This document shows, piece by piece, positions 8,637 to 19,716 of a stretch of 64,000 bases of DNA (the first letter of the stretch is position 1; every line of letters begins with the position of its first letter). The stretch covers positions 1 to 64,000 of the forward strand of contig JAUZSP010000007.1 in NCBI GenBank assembly GCA_030949385.1. Direction: 5' to 3'. Source of the stretch: Gammaproteobacteria bacterium. Lineage in GTDB: Bacteria; Pseudomonadota; Gammaproteobacteria; JAUZRS01. Under the pieces are notes generated by a model. That model did no database searches. It had not been told where the DNA came from and saw nothing but the letters and a program-made list of their open reading frames with translations. Position numbers and translations under genes: made by a program.

Positions 8637-9572
8637 ATGAAAAATCTCAGCAGCGCCGTCATTGGCGTCGGTTATTTGGGTCAATATCACGCCGAAAAAC
8701 ACCACAACATCAAAGGCATTGATCTCAAAGCGGTGGTGGATGCCGATGCAAAGCGCGCCCAAGAGATCGCCACCCGCCTCAACACCCACGCCTTAAGCGA
8801 CTACCAGTCGCTGCTCGGCCAAGTGGATCTGGTCAGTATCGCCTCTCCCACAGCCTCCCACTACCAAGTCGCGAAAGATTTTTTGCAGGCGGGCAGCCAT
8901 GTGTTGGTCGAAAAACCGATCACAGTCACCGTTGCAGAGGCGCAAGAGCTGGTCGATATTGCCAAGAAAAACAATTTAGTCCTGCAAGTGGGTCATTTGG
9001 AACGCTTTAACCCTGCCCTGCTCGGCATTGAAAAACAACTGCTCAAACCGATGTTCATCGAATCTCATCGACTGGCTCCCTTCACTCCCCGTGGATCTGA
9101 TGTCAATGTCATTTTAGATTTAATGATTCACGACATCGACATCATTCTCAGCATCGTTAACTCAGAGGTGAAAGAGATCGCTGCCAGCGGCACCTCGGTG
9201 CTCTCCAACGACACCGACATCGCCAATGTGCGTTTGGTGTTTGAAAACGGCTGCGTGGCCAACGTCACCGCCAGCCGCGTCAGTGTCAAAACCGAACGCA
9301 AAATGCGCTTTTTCCAGCACGATGCCTGCATCAGTGTCGATTTCCAGAACAAAACCCTCAATACCTATAAAAAGGGCGACAGCGAAAACGCAGCGGGCGT
9401 TCCTCAGATCATCAAACAAGAGACCCACTTTGAAAACAGCGATGCCATTATGGCCGAGACAACGGCTTTTATTAAAGCCATTCGCAACGGCAGCCGCCCC
9501 ATTGTCAGTGGCGAAGAGGGTAAACGGGCGCTGCACACCGCCATTCGCATCAGTGAGTTGTTGAACCTGTAG
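8637..9572 (+). CDS. Gfo/Idh/MocA-family NAD(P)-dependent oxidoreductase
   Basis: The 311-residue product begins with a Rossmann motif VIGVGYLGQYH and has the family motif VEKPITVT at about residue 98. The C-terminal half is the usual Gfo/Idh beta-sheet domain. Such enzymes oxidise a sugar or sugar nucleotide. The segment QVGHLERFNPA recalls the UDP-GlcNAc 3-dehydrogenase GnnA used for 2,3-diamino lipid A, but no gnnB- or lpx-type neighbour is visible, so the substrate is left open. It starts 61 bp after the receiver-kinase gene and may be read from the same transcript. Confidence 0.8.
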   Translation: MKNLSSAVIGVGYLGQYHAEKHHNIKGIDLKAVVDADAKRAQEIATRLNTHALSDYQSLLGQVDLVSIASPTASHYQVAKDFLQAGSHVLVEKPITVTVAEAQELVDIAKKNNLVLQVGHLERFNPALLGIEKQLLKPMFIESHRLAPFTPRGSDVNVILDLMIHDIDIILSIVNSEVKEIAASGTSVLSNDTDIANVRLVFENGCVANVTASRVSVKTERKMRFFQHDACISVDFQNKTLNTYKKGDSENAAGVPQIIKQETHFENSDAIMAETTAFIKAIRNGSRPIVSGEEGKRALHTAIRISELLNL

Positions 9573-9595
9573 AGATGAACCGTGTGTTCGCCCCG

Positions 9596-10003
9596 TTACA
9601 GCAACCAGTTTTCCACTTTTAAGCGAGGCACACGCTGAAATTCATTGCTGTTATCGGTCACCATGATTAAATTCTCCGCCAAGGCGTGAGCCGCGATAAG
9701 AAGATCATTTGGCCCGATGGGCGTTCCCGCTTGTTGCAATAGAGAACGAATTTCTCCGTAGTGACGATCTGCGGGAGATTTAAAATCAATTATATTGATG
9801 GATTCCAATACCCTTTCTACTCTCTCTGTTAAAGAGGCTGACGCTTTTTTTCGAATACCAAACTGCAATTCGGAAGCAACAATAATGCTGGTGAAAATAC
9901 ACTGATGCCCCACCTGTCGAATCTTTTCAGCAACACTCCCTTGCGGATTTTTTAGCATCGCAGAGAGAATATTAGTGTCCAACAGATAGCCTCTGTGCTT
10001 CAT
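9596..10003 (-). CDS. vapC: VapC-type PIN-domain toxin (ribonuclease)
   Basis: A 135-residue PIN domain with the acidic residues of the family: LLDTN near the N-terminus, ASELQFG, GPNDLLIAAHA and VTDN near the end. VapC toxins are Mg-dependent ribonucleases that cleave tRNA or rRNA and are held inactive by VapB. The start codon overlaps the vapB stop by 4 bp (ATGA), the usual coupled arrangement with antitoxin first. All four acidic positions appear intact, so the toxin should be active. Confidence 0.9.
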   Translation of the reverse strand: MKHRGYLLDTNILSAMLKNPQGSVAEKIRQVGHQCIFTSIIVASELQFGIRKKASASLTERVERVLESINIIDFKSPADRHYGEIRSLLQQAGTPIGPNDLLIAAHALAENLIMVTDNSNEFQRVPRLKVENWLL

Positions 10004-10251
10004 AACTCAATGTCATCCAGCGGTAACAGATCATTTTTCATCTCGTCTAGGCTTTCATTCATTGGCTCAAAGCTGTCCAACAATTCAACCAGATTCATCT
10101 GCTGGCTCTCCTCAATAATCAGCTTATTACCCACTTTACGAATAATAACCTCTCTGCCTTTCAACTCAAATTCACGCGGAATACGAATGGCCTGATTTCG
10201 ACCGTTGCGAAACAGACGGACGTGGCGCTCTTTTGTGGTCAGCATCGACAT
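10000..10251 (-). CDS. vapB: VapB-type antitoxin, AbrB-like DNA-binding
   Basis: The 83-residue protein has an N-terminal SpoVT/AbrB swapped-hairpin domain (VRLFRNGRNQAIRIPREFEL) and an acidic C-terminal tail that would wrap the toxin. ATG 10251 has GGGAG seven bases upstream, which favours it over the TTG at 10257 and the ATG at 10245. VapB neutralises VapC and, with it, represses its own promoter in known systems. The operator would lie in the short gap upstream, but no site is assigned. Confidence 0.88.
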   Translation of the reverse strand: MSMLTTKERHVRLFRNGRNQAIRIPREFELKGREVIIRKVGNKLIIEESQQMNLVELLDSFEPMNESLDEMKNDLLPLDDIEL

Positions 10252-10333
10252 AATCAACTCCCATTTGTATATGCCAAAAGCATAGGCCTAGTCCAAATAA
10301 GAGTCAAGAATGAACCCTCTAAAAAAACACCCA

Positions 10334-10361
10334 CAAAAAAGGGCGAACCGAAGTTCGCCCT
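10334..10361 (-). terminator. Intrinsic terminator after acnB
   Basis: On the minus strand AGGGCGAAC-TTCG-GTTCGCCCT is followed by a T run. The stem is 9 bp with a stable TTCG tetraloop, 28 bp past the acnB stop. Confidence 0.85.
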
Positions 10362-10389
10362 ACATCAATACCCCAGAAAAACGATCGTC

Positions 10390-12951
10390 TTAGGCAATCG
10401 CCACCGGAATCACCTTATCCGCCACCTCTTGATATTCCGCAATCTGATCAAAATTCAGATAACGATAAATGTCATCGGCCATTGGGGTAATGCTCTGCAT
10501 GTGCTGCATGTACTCCGCCACCGTAGGAATACGACCCAACAACGAGGCCACCGCCGCCAGTTCCGCCGACGACAGATAAACCATCGCACCGTTACCCAAG
10601 CGGTTGGGGAAGTTGCGCGTTGAGGTAGAGACCACCGTCGCACCATCCTTGACCCGCGCCTGATTGCCCATGCAGAGAGAGCAACCGGGCATCTCGATGC
10701 GCGCCCCCGCTTTGCCAAAGATGCTGTAATAACCCTCTTCGGTCAGTTGGCGTTCGTCCATTTTGGTGGGCGGCGCAATCCAGAGCCGTCCAGGAATGGT
10801 CTCACCCGCCGCTTCCAGCACCTTGCCTGCCGCTCGGTAGTGACCGATGTTGGTCATGCACGAACCAATAAAGACCTCATCAATCTCAACACCCGCCACC
10901 TCAGAGAGCAACTTCACATCATCAGGGTCGTTCGGGCAAGCCACAATCGGCTCTTTGATCTGATTTAGATCAATCTCAATGATCTCCGCGTACTGCGCAT
11001 CGGCATCGGGTTCAATCAGCTCGGGGTTCTCTAGCCAAGCCTGCATCGCCGCCACACGGCGCTCCAAGGTGCGCGCATCGCCGTAACCGTTGCCGATCAT
11101 CCACTTCAACAAAGTCACATTGGAATTGAGGTACTCGGTAATCGGCTCTTTGCCCAAACGCACCGTACACGCATTGGCCGAACGTTCCGCCGAGGCATCG
11201 GAAAGCTCAAAAGCCTGTTCGACTTTCAGATCGGGCAGCCCTTCGATTTCGATAATACGGCCGTTAAAGCAGTTTTTCTTACCTGCTTTTTCCACCGTCA
11301 GTAGGCCCTTCTGGATCGCTACATAAGGGATGGCGTTAACCAGATCACGCAAGGTGATCCCCGGCTGCATCTCGCCTTTGAAACGCACCAAAATGGATTC
11401 GGGCATGTCCAGCGGCATCATCCCCAGCGCGGCACCAAAGGCCACCAGACCGGAACCGGCAGGGAATGAAATGCCAATAGGGAAACGGGTATGAGAATCA
11501 CCGCCCGTACCCACGGTGTCGGGCAGCACCATGCGGTTCAACCACGAGTGAATCACCCCATCGCCTGGACGCAGCGACACCCCACTGCGGGTGTGCATAA
11601 AGTCCGGCAATTCGTGCTGCAAGGTGATGTCGATGGGTTTAGGGTAAGCGGCGGTGTGGCAGAAACTCTGCATCACCAGATCGGCAGAAAAACCCAAACA
11701 AGCCAACTCTTTCAGCTCATCACGGGTCATGGCTCCGGTGGTGTCTTGCGAACCGACCGTGGTCATTTTCGGCTCGCAGTAGCTGCCAGGACGCACCCCC
11801 GCCACACCGCACGCACGACCGACGATCTTCTGAGCTTGAGTAAAACCCACATCACTCGCTGCCGCTTCTGCGGGGCGGATAAAGAGGTCGGTGGCTGCTT
11901 TGCCCAATGATTCACGGGCTTTTTCGGTCAAACCACGGCCAATGATCAACGGGATACGCCCACCGGCACGCACTTCATCGGCCATCGTCACCGGTCTCAG
12001 ATCAAAACGGGCAATCACCTCACCTGCTTCGTTCTCCACCGTGCCTTGATAAGGGCGGATGGTGATCACATCGCCCATCTGCATCTGAGTCACATCACAC
12101 TCAATGGGCAACGCACCGGAATCTTCAGCGGTGTTGAAAAAGATCGGTGCGATTTTACCGCCGATCACCACCCCGCCTTGGCGTTTGTTTGGCACAAAGG
12201 GGATTTCGTCACCCATGTGCCACAACACGGAGTTGATAGCCGACTTGCGCGATGAACCGGTGCCGACCACATCGCCCACATAGGCCAAGGGATGGCCTTT
12301 TTTCTTCAGCTCTTCGAGGGTTTTCAGGCCGTCGGGCATTTTGCTGACCAGTATTGCTTTGGCGTGCAGGGGAATGTCTGGGCGGCTCCACGCTTCCGTG
12401 GCTGGAGAAAGGTCGTCGGTGTTGGTTTCACCCTCGACCTTAAAGACCGTTACCGTAATCGACTCGGCCAGTGGGGTTTTATTGGTAAACCATTCGCCCT
12501 CTGCCCACGACTCCATCACCTGTTGCGCGTAGCGGTTCGTTTTGGCTTTCGCCTCCACATCGTGAAAGGCATCGTAGACCAGCAAGGTTTTAGATAACCC
12601 TTCAGCCGCCACCGCTGCGGTCTCATCCCGATCCAGCAGTTCAATCAGGGGTTGAATGTTGTAACCACCGAGCATGGTGGCCAGCAGTTTTGTTGCGTGC
12701 TGCGGGTCAATCATCGGTGAACTCGTTTCACCTTTGGCCAGCGCCGACAAAAAGGCCGCTTTAACATAAGCGGCTTGATCCACGCCCGGTGGCACTCGTT
12801 CGGTCAGCAGATCAAGCAGGAACTCACCTTCGCCCTCCGCTGGGGTTTTTAACAACAGCACCAAATCGGCCACTTGGGCGGCACTTAAAACTAAGGGAGG
12901 CAGGCCTTCATTGGCGCGTTCTTCAACGTGTTTTCTGTATTGTTCAAGCAC
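10390..12951 (-). CDS. acnB: Bifunctional aconitate hydratase 2 / 2-methylisocitrate dehydratase
   Basis: At 853 residues this is AcnB, the main citrate-isocitrate isomerase of the TCA cycle. The N-terminal HEAT-like domain (about 1-160) precedes the swivel domain ([16 protein letters not shown]), as in AcnB but not AcnA. The three iron-sulfur ligands are visible as GSCMTNIGH and [11 protein letters not shown]. AcnB can lose its cluster under oxidative or iron stress and bind mRNA in other bacteria. It is monocistronic, with a terminator after it and about 195 bp upstream before the next minus-strand gene. Confidence 0.96.
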   Translation of the reverse strand: MLEQYRKHVEERANEGLPPLVLSAAQVADLVLLLKTPAEGEGEFLLDLLTERVPPGVDQAAYVKAAFLSALAKGETSSPMIDPQHATKLLATMLGGYNIQPLIELLDRDETAAVAAEGLSKTLLVYDAFHDVEAKAKTNRYAQQVMESWAEGEWFTNKTPLAESITVTVFKVEGETNTDDLSPATEAWSRPDIPLHAKAILVSKMPDGLKTLEELKKKGHPLAYVGDVVGTGSSRKSAINSVLWHMGDEIPFVPNKRQGGVVIGGKIAPIFFNTAEDSGALPIECDVTQMQMGDVITIRPYQGTVENEAGEVIARFDLRPVTMADEVRAGGRIPLIIGRGLTEKARESLGKAATDLFIRPAEAAASDVGFTQAQKIVGRACGVAGVRPGSYCEPKMTTVGSQDTTGAMTRDELKELACLGFSADLVMQSFCHTAAYPKPIDITLQHELPDFMHTRSGVSLRPGDGVIHSWLNRMVLPDTVGTGGDSHTRFPIGISFPAGSGLVAFGAALGMMPLDMPESILVRFKGEMQPGITLRDLVNAIPYVAIQKGLLTVEKAGKKNCFNGRIIEIEGLPDLKVEQAFELSDASAERSANACTVRLGKEPITEYLNSNVTLLKWMIGNGYGDARTLERRVAAMQAWLENPELIEPDADAQYAEIIEIDLNQIKEPIVACPNDPDDVKLLSEVAGVEIDEVFIGSCMTNIGHYRAAGKVLEAAGETIPGRLWIAPPTKMDERQLTEEGYYSIFGKAGARIEMPGCSLCMGNQARVKDGATVVSTSTRNFPNRLGNGAMVYLSSAELAAVASLLGRIPTVAEYMQHMQSITPMADDIYRYLNFDQIAEYQEVADKVIPVAIA

Positions 12952-13146
12952 GGGGAGTAGTCCTCTTGATCACTGACGGTTATAAAAAAGGTGGCCTATT
13001 CTACCCGAAAGCGCGGCAAGAGCGAATTATGATTTTCTGTACTACGGCTCAAAGGGAATGCCATATGGTCAGTGGATTAAACCTGTATTTCAGCCCCGTC
13101 GTAGCCTAAATTATTCAAAGGCTCTTAACTCAAATTTGACCATAAT

Positions 13147-14163
13147 TTAAACCCAATCGCTCAACACCAGCTTACCAATCGAGTTCCCTTGCTCAATAAT
13201 TTGGTGGGCTTTACGTAAATTCTCAGCATTAATAGGACGCATAAATACGTTGGCAGTGGTAACCAGTACACCTTCGTTAATCAGATCAGAAACACAGTTT
13301 AATAATCGTTGCTGCTCTATCATATCATTCGTTTGGTACATAGCCCGAGTAAACATAAACTCCCAGACGAAGGTCGCGCTTTTGCTTTTTAACAATGAAA
13401 GATCGACCGCTGAAGTATCGACAATGGAACACATTCTCCCTTGAGGTTTAATGGCCTTTGTCATCGACAACCAGTGTTGATCCGTATTGTTTAAACAGAG
13501 TATATAATCCACCTGTGGATGATCTATTTTAGCCAATTCTTCATCTAAAGCTCCACGGTGATTGATGACACTGGTTGCCCCATGCTGCAAACACCACTCA
13601 CTCGACTCAGGACGGGAAGCGGTTGCAATGACGTTTAATTTCGCCAATTTATTCGCCAACTGTATGGCAATGGAACCTACGCCTCCCGCACCACCAATGA
13701 TCAAAATTGACTTCGCGGCATCATCACCGTGACGAGAAATGTCCAACCTTTCAAACAAGGCTTCCCAAGCGGTAATGCTGGTGAGTGGTAGCGCCGCAGC
13801 TTCAGAAAATGAAAGTGAGACTGGCTTTCTACCCACAATACGTTCATCAACCAACTGAAACTCACAATTGGAACCTGAGCGCGTAATATCACCCGCATAG
13901 TAAACCAGATCACCGACCACATAATGCTGCACCTGTGATCCAATTTCCATTACTTCACCCGCCGCATCCCAACCCAATATGCGCGGCGACACCTCGACCT
14001 GACCTTTAGAGGCGCGAACCTTAGTATCCACAGGGTTAACTGAAATTGCATTGACCTTTACCAACAAATCATGATCACCGATTTTAGGTTTTGGCAATGT
14101 AAAATCTTGCAAACTCGCTTTATTTTTGATCGCTAAATATTGGGTTAAACCAACGGCCTTCAT
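13147..14163 (-). CDS. Zinc-free MDR-family quinone/enone oxidoreductase
   Basis: The 338-residue protein belongs to the medium-chain dehydrogenase/reductase family. The N-terminal GroES-like domain contains NAISVNPVDTKVRAS and the cofactor-binding motif is IIGGAGGVGSIAIQLA. The catalytic zinc ligands are not apparent, as in quinone oxidoreductase or enoyl reductase members annotated as zinc-binding alcohol dehydrogenase. ATG 14163 is preferred over ATG 14190 because CAGGAG lies six bases upstream. The gene is visibly more AT-rich than acnB and begins the accessory stretch. Substrate unknown. Confidence 0.85.
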   Translation of the reverse strand: MKAVGLTQYLAIKNKASLQDFTLPKPKIGDHDLLVKVNAISVNPVDTKVRASKGQVEVSPRILGWDAAGEVMEIGSQVQHYVVGDLVYYAGDITRSGSNCEFQLVDERIVGRKPVSLSFSEAAALPLTSITAWEALFERLDISRHGDDAAKSILIIGGAGGVGSIAIQLANKLAKLNVIATASRPESSEWCLQHGATSVINHRGALDEELAKIDHPQVDYILCLNNTDQHWLSMTKAIKPQGRMCSIVDTSAVDLSLLKSKSATFVWEFMFTRAMYQTNDMIEQQRLLNCVSDLINEGVLVTTANVFMRPINAENLRKAHQIIEQGNSIGKLVLSDWV

Positions 14164-14201
14164 GCGTAGCTCCTGGCTAATAAACTGCATTATTAAAAAA
14201 A

Positions 14202-14372
14202 TTATTTTCCAACTCCCGCACCTTTACCCCAAAAGCGAGCCAGACGCTTTAAAAAATCCTCACGCGACCCAGCATTGATCCAGCATGTGGCAATCGTCTT
14301 GCTCAGCTCGCCATTCACCCGACCACGATGGATGTGAGAGGGAGAGGCCGGAAAGATCACCAGTGCCGCTGA
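14202..14372 (-). pseudogene. 3' fragment of an unrecognised gene, cut by the ISAs1 remnant
   Basis: A minus-strand frame reads SAALVIFPASPSHIHRG... and ends ...WGKGAGVGK at TAA 14202, with no stop for nearly 60 codons. Upstream it meets a stop exactly where the ISAs1 transposase remnant begins. I read it as the C-terminal end of a gene that once preceded the MDR gene and was truncated by the insertion. The family is not recognised. Confidence 0.35.
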
Positions 14373-14840
14373 TTTATGTCAAGCAACGCACCGTCATTGG
14401 GGGATAGAAAACAGTTTGCATTGGGTTCTGGATCAGGGCGATTGCACTACGTGTAACCCATCTAAATATACTGATATACAAGCATATTCAGGTGTTTGAC
14501 AGTTTTTCATGAAACCAAAAAGCTAACTATTGAATTACTCAAAACCAAGAAAAGCACCAAATGTTGCTAAAACACGTCATTATGTCGCTATCTGGTCATG
14601 ATCATAGTGCAATTGCCCTAGGTTCTGGATATGGCTTTTCGTGAAAATGAATGCCGAGTTAGAAAAGGGAATGGGGCTGAAAATTTAGCGAGATTAAGGC
14701 ACTTTTCATTAAACATGCTCAAACAAGATAAAATCTCGAAAATTGGAATTAAAAACAAACGCCTTAAAGCGGGGTGGAGCAATGACTATTTATTACAGCT
14801 TTTTGGCATTCAGCTGTAATTTCATAGTGCAATTGCCCTA
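14350..14840 (+). mobile_element. Truncated ISAs1-family element (transposase C-terminus and right end)
   Basis: The plus strand codes for HRHWGIENSLHWVLD up to 14433 and resumes at 14621 as VLDMAFRENECRVRKGN through KNKRLKAGWSNDYLLQ to TAA 14819. Both halves match the last ~90 residues of the intact ISAs1 transposase at 20221. The catalytic Glu region (HWGIENSLHW) is present, but the first ~280 residues are lost. The right terminal repeat lies at 14821-14840 and reads as TAGGGCAATTGCACTATG on the other strand. A second small element interrupts the coding remnant. Confidence 0.8.
14434..14620. mobile_element. 187-bp MITE-like element nested in the ISAs1 remnant
   Basis: The element is bounded by the inverted ends CAGGGCGATTGCACTACGTG (14434-14453) and TAGGGCAATTGCACTATGAT (complement of 14601-14620), 15 of 20 bases matching. 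It is flanked by a perfect 10-bp direct repeat GGTTCTGGAT at 14424-14433 and 14621-14630. Removing the element and one repeat restores the transposase reading frame. The interior has no convincing ORF. Its ends resemble those of ISAs1 elements, so it was probably mobilised in trans by such a transposase. Confidence 0.8.
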
Positions 14841-14884
14841 GGCAATTAACCCAGCTAGACGCATGTCATTGTGACAGCAGGTAG

Positions 14885-15208
14885 TCAGATGTCGTGGTTG
14901 ATCTCTTCATTATCTGGCGAAGGATCGATGTCTTCATCATGGGTGCTTATCGCCAAAATCAATGCAGCCAACGCATCGTGCAAGGTGGCAACGTCAGCAC
15001 TGCGAGATTCTCGGTAACTGGCTTCTGCAGCTTCACGGAGTTTATCGAAAGCCTCAACGATACGCCCATCTTTGTCTATAACCCCTTCTGCCCAGCCAAC
15101 TGTGCTGGTATATCGGGCTGCCTCGGTTGATAACAAATCGATGGTTGCAGCATCAACTGGCGTATTCAGTGCTGCACGCATACCACTGTAAAGTTCATTA
15201 ATATCCAT
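14885..15208 (-). CDS. Conserved-looking 107-aa protein encoded with cbbX, function unknown
   Basis: A 107-residue acidic protein, [15 protein letters not shown]..., predicted mainly helical, with an Asp/Glu-rich tail (HDEDIDPSPDNEE). I do not recognise a family. Its ATG overlaps the cbbX stop (TAATG), so translation is coupled to the RuBisCO activase, and it is the last gene of the cbb operon. No signal peptide, membrane segment or metal motif is visible. By position it could be a RuBisCO- or CbbX-associated accessory protein, but that is inference only. Confidence 0.65.
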   Translation of the reverse strand: MDINELYSGMRAALNTPVDAATIDLLSTEAARYTSTVGWAEGVIDKDGRIVEAFDKLREAAEASYRESRSADVATLHDALAALILAISTHDEDIDPSPDNEEINHDI

Positions 15209-16179
15209 TAATTATCTTCTATCGCATCACTGCCTTCATCAACGTCCATGTCGGGTTTTCCTTCGAGGAACACACGACTGGCTAAAATATCTTCGGCTTC
15301 GAGGGTCATCAGATCTGTTTTGCTCAGTGATTTGCTGGCGTCAGCAAACAGGCGATTGGCCTGGCGTAAGCGAGCACGATCCAAAGCATTTCGCACCGAA
15401 CGTGCGTTAGCAAAATGTTCCATTGTCATGCGTATTGTAATGTATTTAAAAAAAGCTTTTTCGGCATCGGGGCTAAATAAATAGTTTTGTTCTGCCAACA
15501 TCAGCTTAGCAATTTCCAGCAATTCATCGGCGCTGTAGTCAGGAAAATCAACGTGATGAGCAACGCGTGAGCGCATGCCTGGGTTACTGTGGAAGAATTT
15601 ATCCATGCGGTCTTTGTAACCTGCCAGAATCACCACTAAATCATCGCGATTATTTTCCATTGTTTGCAGTAGGATTTCAATCGACTCTGCACCATAGTCG
15701 CGTTCGTTCTCAGGCTTATATAAGTAATACGCCTCGTCAATAAACAGCAAGCCGCCCATTGCTTTTTTAATCACTTCTTTGGTTTTTGGTGCGGTGTGGC
15801 CTATGTATTGGCCAACTAGGTCATCACGAGTAACGGAAACCAAATGACCTTCGCGCACATAGCCTAGGCGATGTAATATTTCAGACATACGCATGGCTAC
15901 GGTAGTTTTACCGGTACCGGGGTTGCCGGTAAAGTTCATATGTAAGGTAGGGGTCTCGGAGCTTAAGGAAAATTGTTTACGCAACCGATCCACCAGTAGC
16001 AGCGCCGCGATTTCGCGGATGCGGGTTTTAACCGGTGTTAAACCGATGAGTTCATTATCAAGCTTGTCGAGGACTTCTTTAACATTCGAATCTTTAAATT
16101 CTGCGGCAAGATTAACCAGCGCATCTTCTGCCAAAGTAGTATCTGCAGTTAGTTCATTTTCATCAACAGTGTCGTTCAT
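15208..16179 (-). CDS. cbbX: CbbX, AAA+ red-type RuBisCO activase
   Basis: The 323-residue AAA+ protein has Walker [10 protein letters not shown] (about residue 87), Walker [13 protein letters not shown], and the pore-loop/sensor region typical of CbbX. Known CbbX proteins form RuBP-stimulated hexamers that pull the C-terminal tail of red-type RuBisCO large subunit to release inhibitory sugar phosphates. Both its presence and its place behind cbbLS fit a form IC enzyme. A terminator-like hairpin separates it from cbbS, and its stop overlaps the start of the 107-residue gene. The N-terminal ~40 acidic residues are less conserved in the family. Confidence 0.93.
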   Translation of the reverse strand: MNDTVDENELTADTTLAEDALVNLAAEFKDSNVKEVLDKLDNELIGLTPVKTRIREIAALLLVDRLRKQFSLSSETPTLHMNFTGNPGTGKTTVAMRMSEILHRLGYVREGHLVSVTRDDLVGQYIGHTAPKTKEVIKKAMGGLLFIDEAYYLYKPENERDYGAESIEILLQTMENNRDDLVVILAGYKDRMDKFFHSNPGMRSRVAHHVDFPDYSADELLEIAKLMLAEQNYLFSPDAEKAFFKYITIRMTMEHFANARSVRNALDRARLRQANRLFADASKSLSKTDLMTLEAEDILASRVFLEGKPDMDVDEGSDAIEDN

Positions 16180-16241
16180 ATCAATTTTTCCAGTTTGTTC
16201 AATTTTTTAAGTTTGATCAATCTTCATAATTGAGCAAACTT

Positions 16242-16277
16242 AAAAAATGGCGGGTGGTAGATACCACTCGCCATTTT
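16242..16277 (-). terminator. Terminator or attenuator between cbbS and cbbX
   Basis: A 16-bp stem (16244-16259 with 16262-16277, one G-T pair) is followed on the minus strand by a run of six T. It lies about 40 bp past the cbbS stop. Partial termination here would make much less cbbX than cbbLS mRNA. A second inverted repeat, TTAAGTTTG / CAAACTTAA, follows at 16207-16243. Confidence 0.75.
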
Positions 16278-16316
16278 AAGCACTAAGCAATTAACTTAAT
16301 TGAATCAGTTAATTGA

Positions 16317-16751
16317 CTAGTAGCGCTCACCTTCTGGCTTATCTGTTGCGTAGGAATGGATAGAGTAACGCATGGTACGTCCCTCTGTTTCCATACGCGT
16401 TAGACCAAAGCCTGGTTCAACTTTAGGTCGGTTAACAATATACGACATGGTCACACTCTCTACACCACGTACTGCACTAAATGCAGTAACGCGAATGTAG
16501 TGATTAGGGAAAGTTTTGCGGGCGTTATTAACTTCCATCAAAATTCCGGCCGGGTCTTTCATGTCAAACATCGGGTTACCGAACATTTCCCAGTAAGTAT
16601 TACGTGGGTGCGGATCGTCGGTATATTCAATACCCAGCGACCAGCTTTGATCCAGTGCGTATTTGATTTGCTTAGAAATTTCCTCATCGGACAATGCCGG
16701 TAAAAAAGAAAATTGTCCTTGAGTAACTATCTTCGAAGGATTCGTCATCAT
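16317..16751 (-). CDS. cbbS: RuBisCO small subunit, red-type (form IC)
   Basis: The 144-residue protein matches red-type small subunits: N-terminal VTQGQFSFLPALSDEEI, the central NTYWEMFGNPMFD, and a C-terminal extension (RPKVEPGFGLTRMETEGRTMRYSIHSY) that forms the extra beta-hairpin of form IC/ID enzymes. It joins CbbL in an L8S8 complex. The start ATG at 16751 has AGGAG eight bases upstream and is followed by a second ATG. It begins 15 bp past the cbbL stop. Confidence 0.95.
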   Translation of the reverse strand: MMTNPSKIVTQGQFSFLPALSDEEISKQIKYALDQSWSLGIEYTDDPHPRNTYWEMFGNPMFDMKDPAGILMEVNNARKTFPNHYIRVTAFSAVRGVESVTMSYIVNRPKVEPGFGLTRMETEGRTMRYSIHSYATDKPEGERY

Positions 16752-16766
16752 AATAATTTCTCCTAA

Positions 16767-18400
<1,634 letters not shown>

Positions 18401-18704
18401 AAGTACACAATGCGGCAAAACATGACCGCTGTGCTGTTTTGTTCTTCCCGCTTTTTGGCGGGGTCAATGGGAATCGTCAGCAGCTTACCGAGTCCCTACC
18501 TCAGCAGGCGACTGTAACGCCGATCAAAATAAGTGACGCGCCGCTTCGGAAATGAACCTAGATCCTAATATTTGGCCAGATTTACTTGACCACTATACTG
18601 TCACCTTGGGGTTGGGAGAGGCATCATTTTACCTCTTGTTGGCTAGACAGATTGACTATGCCACTACAAAAAATGCCACTTTTTTCGATAGGCTACAGCT
18701 GTTT
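18401..18704. other. Intergenic stretch between cbbL and the flavin-fold gene
   Basis: No gene, RNA or repeat can be supported here. A plus-strand frame from 18552 (MNLDPNIWPDLLDHYTVTLG...) reads plausibly for about 40 codons and then turns to low-complexity sequence. It may be a decayed gene fragment but is not recognised. Confidence 0.4.
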
Positions 18705-19256
18705 TTAGCCATTTTTTTCGACAATGTGGGTTTTCTTACCATCAAGACTCTGCTCGTTCTTTTCCTTCCAATACGTCTTTATTCCTGCCTCTCCCTTTTT
18801 ATTTGCCCATTCATTTAACTGCTCTCTTTGCCCTGTGTATTCATACAATGGCACGCCCATCCCACAAGATGTCTGGACGAGATCAACGGTTAAATCAAAT
18901 ATTTGTCGCGCGCCAGGTAGCGCCTCGAATAAAACAATATTTTCCTGCCATTCAGGATCGTTCTTATGAATTACCCTCGCGTTTCCGTAGAGCCGGAGGA
19001 TCATTGGATTATCCTCTAATGCAGCAAACAATATTGTCATTCTAGGATTTTCCTGCACATGAGCAGATGTTTCATTTCCGCTTCCCGTAACATTTAGCCA
19101 CAATACCCGATTTGCGTTTAAAACACGTAACGAGTCCATTCCCTTCGGGGATACGTTGACTCTACTATCGGCGGTCGCCGTACCTACGAAGAATAATTTT
19201 TGTTGTTCAATAAACTGCTTAAGCTTATCGGGAATTTCAGTATATCGTTGACCCAT
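18705..19256 (-). CDS. Pyridoxamine 5'-phosphate oxidase-like FMN-binding-fold protein
   Basis: The 183-residue protein starts MGQRYTEIPDKLKQFIEQQKLFFVGTA and has the split-barrel flavin-binding pattern of the PNPOx-like family (FFVGTATADSRVNVSPKG, RVLWLNVTGSGNETSAH, NPRMTILF). Members of this subfamily are general FMN- or F420-type reductases rather than the PLP biosynthetic enzyme. ATG 19256 with GAGAG upstream is preferred over a TTG 34 codons earlier. The C-terminal ~20 residues (after TYWKEKNE) look non-conserved and may be read-through into former intergenic DNA. It is AT-rich and isolated. Confidence 0.75.
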   Translation of the reverse strand: MGQRYTEIPDKLKQFIEQQKLFFVGTATADSRVNVSPKGMDSLRVLNANRVLWLNVTGSGNETSAHVQENPRMTILFAALEDNPMILRLYGNARVIHKNDPEWQENIVLFEALPGARQIFDLTVDLVQTSCGMGVPLYEYTGQREQLNEWANKKGEAGIKTYWKEKNEQSLDGKKTHIVEKNG

Positions 19257-19716
19257 GTTTTGACTCTCTTTAATGTCTAATTTAGGCTGTAAAAAAACGT
19301 GATAAAGCCACAAGCCGTCTACATCTCGATTAATTCCTATTATTTTTACTAAACGCAATAAAGTGCGTTTAAGTAATGTGTCGTTATTGTTTCTGCATTA
19401 AATCTTGAGCCGCTTTATTTTATGATTTATTTTATTTATCGACCGAATTGTTCATAGATATCTTTTAATTTACATGAAATCCAGTCATTAGCTCTTATTT
19501 AAACACTGCTCCTTGCTTAAGATTGGGTTCCTAGCAATGTAGGAGAATCCAACCCAACAGGTGCAGTGGCTCTACTAATACTAATACGAATTTGTTTTTA
19601 GGCCCCTAACGTGACAGATTGGTTTTACACCCAAAGTCACCCAGTGTTGCTCCAATTTCATCTCAATATCCACCAGACCGTACCCTATCTCAAGCTGAGC
19701 ACATCAGTAGAATAGA
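19257..19716. other. Gene-free stretch
   Basis: AT-rich sequence with no supported gene, RNA or repeat. The part nearest 19717 may be decayed sequence of the IS91-type remnant, but no motif supports that. Confidence 0.4.

Noticed and set aside
18552-18818. 88-codon frame MNLDPNIWPDLLDHY...
   Set aside because: Only the first ~40 codons look protein-like, no ribosome-binding site or family, and the rest overlaps the flavin-fold gene antisense.
19257-19716. Possible tRNA or small RNA gene in the gene-free stretch
   Set aside because: No cloverleaf, promoter-terminator pair or conserved RNA motif could be made out by eye.
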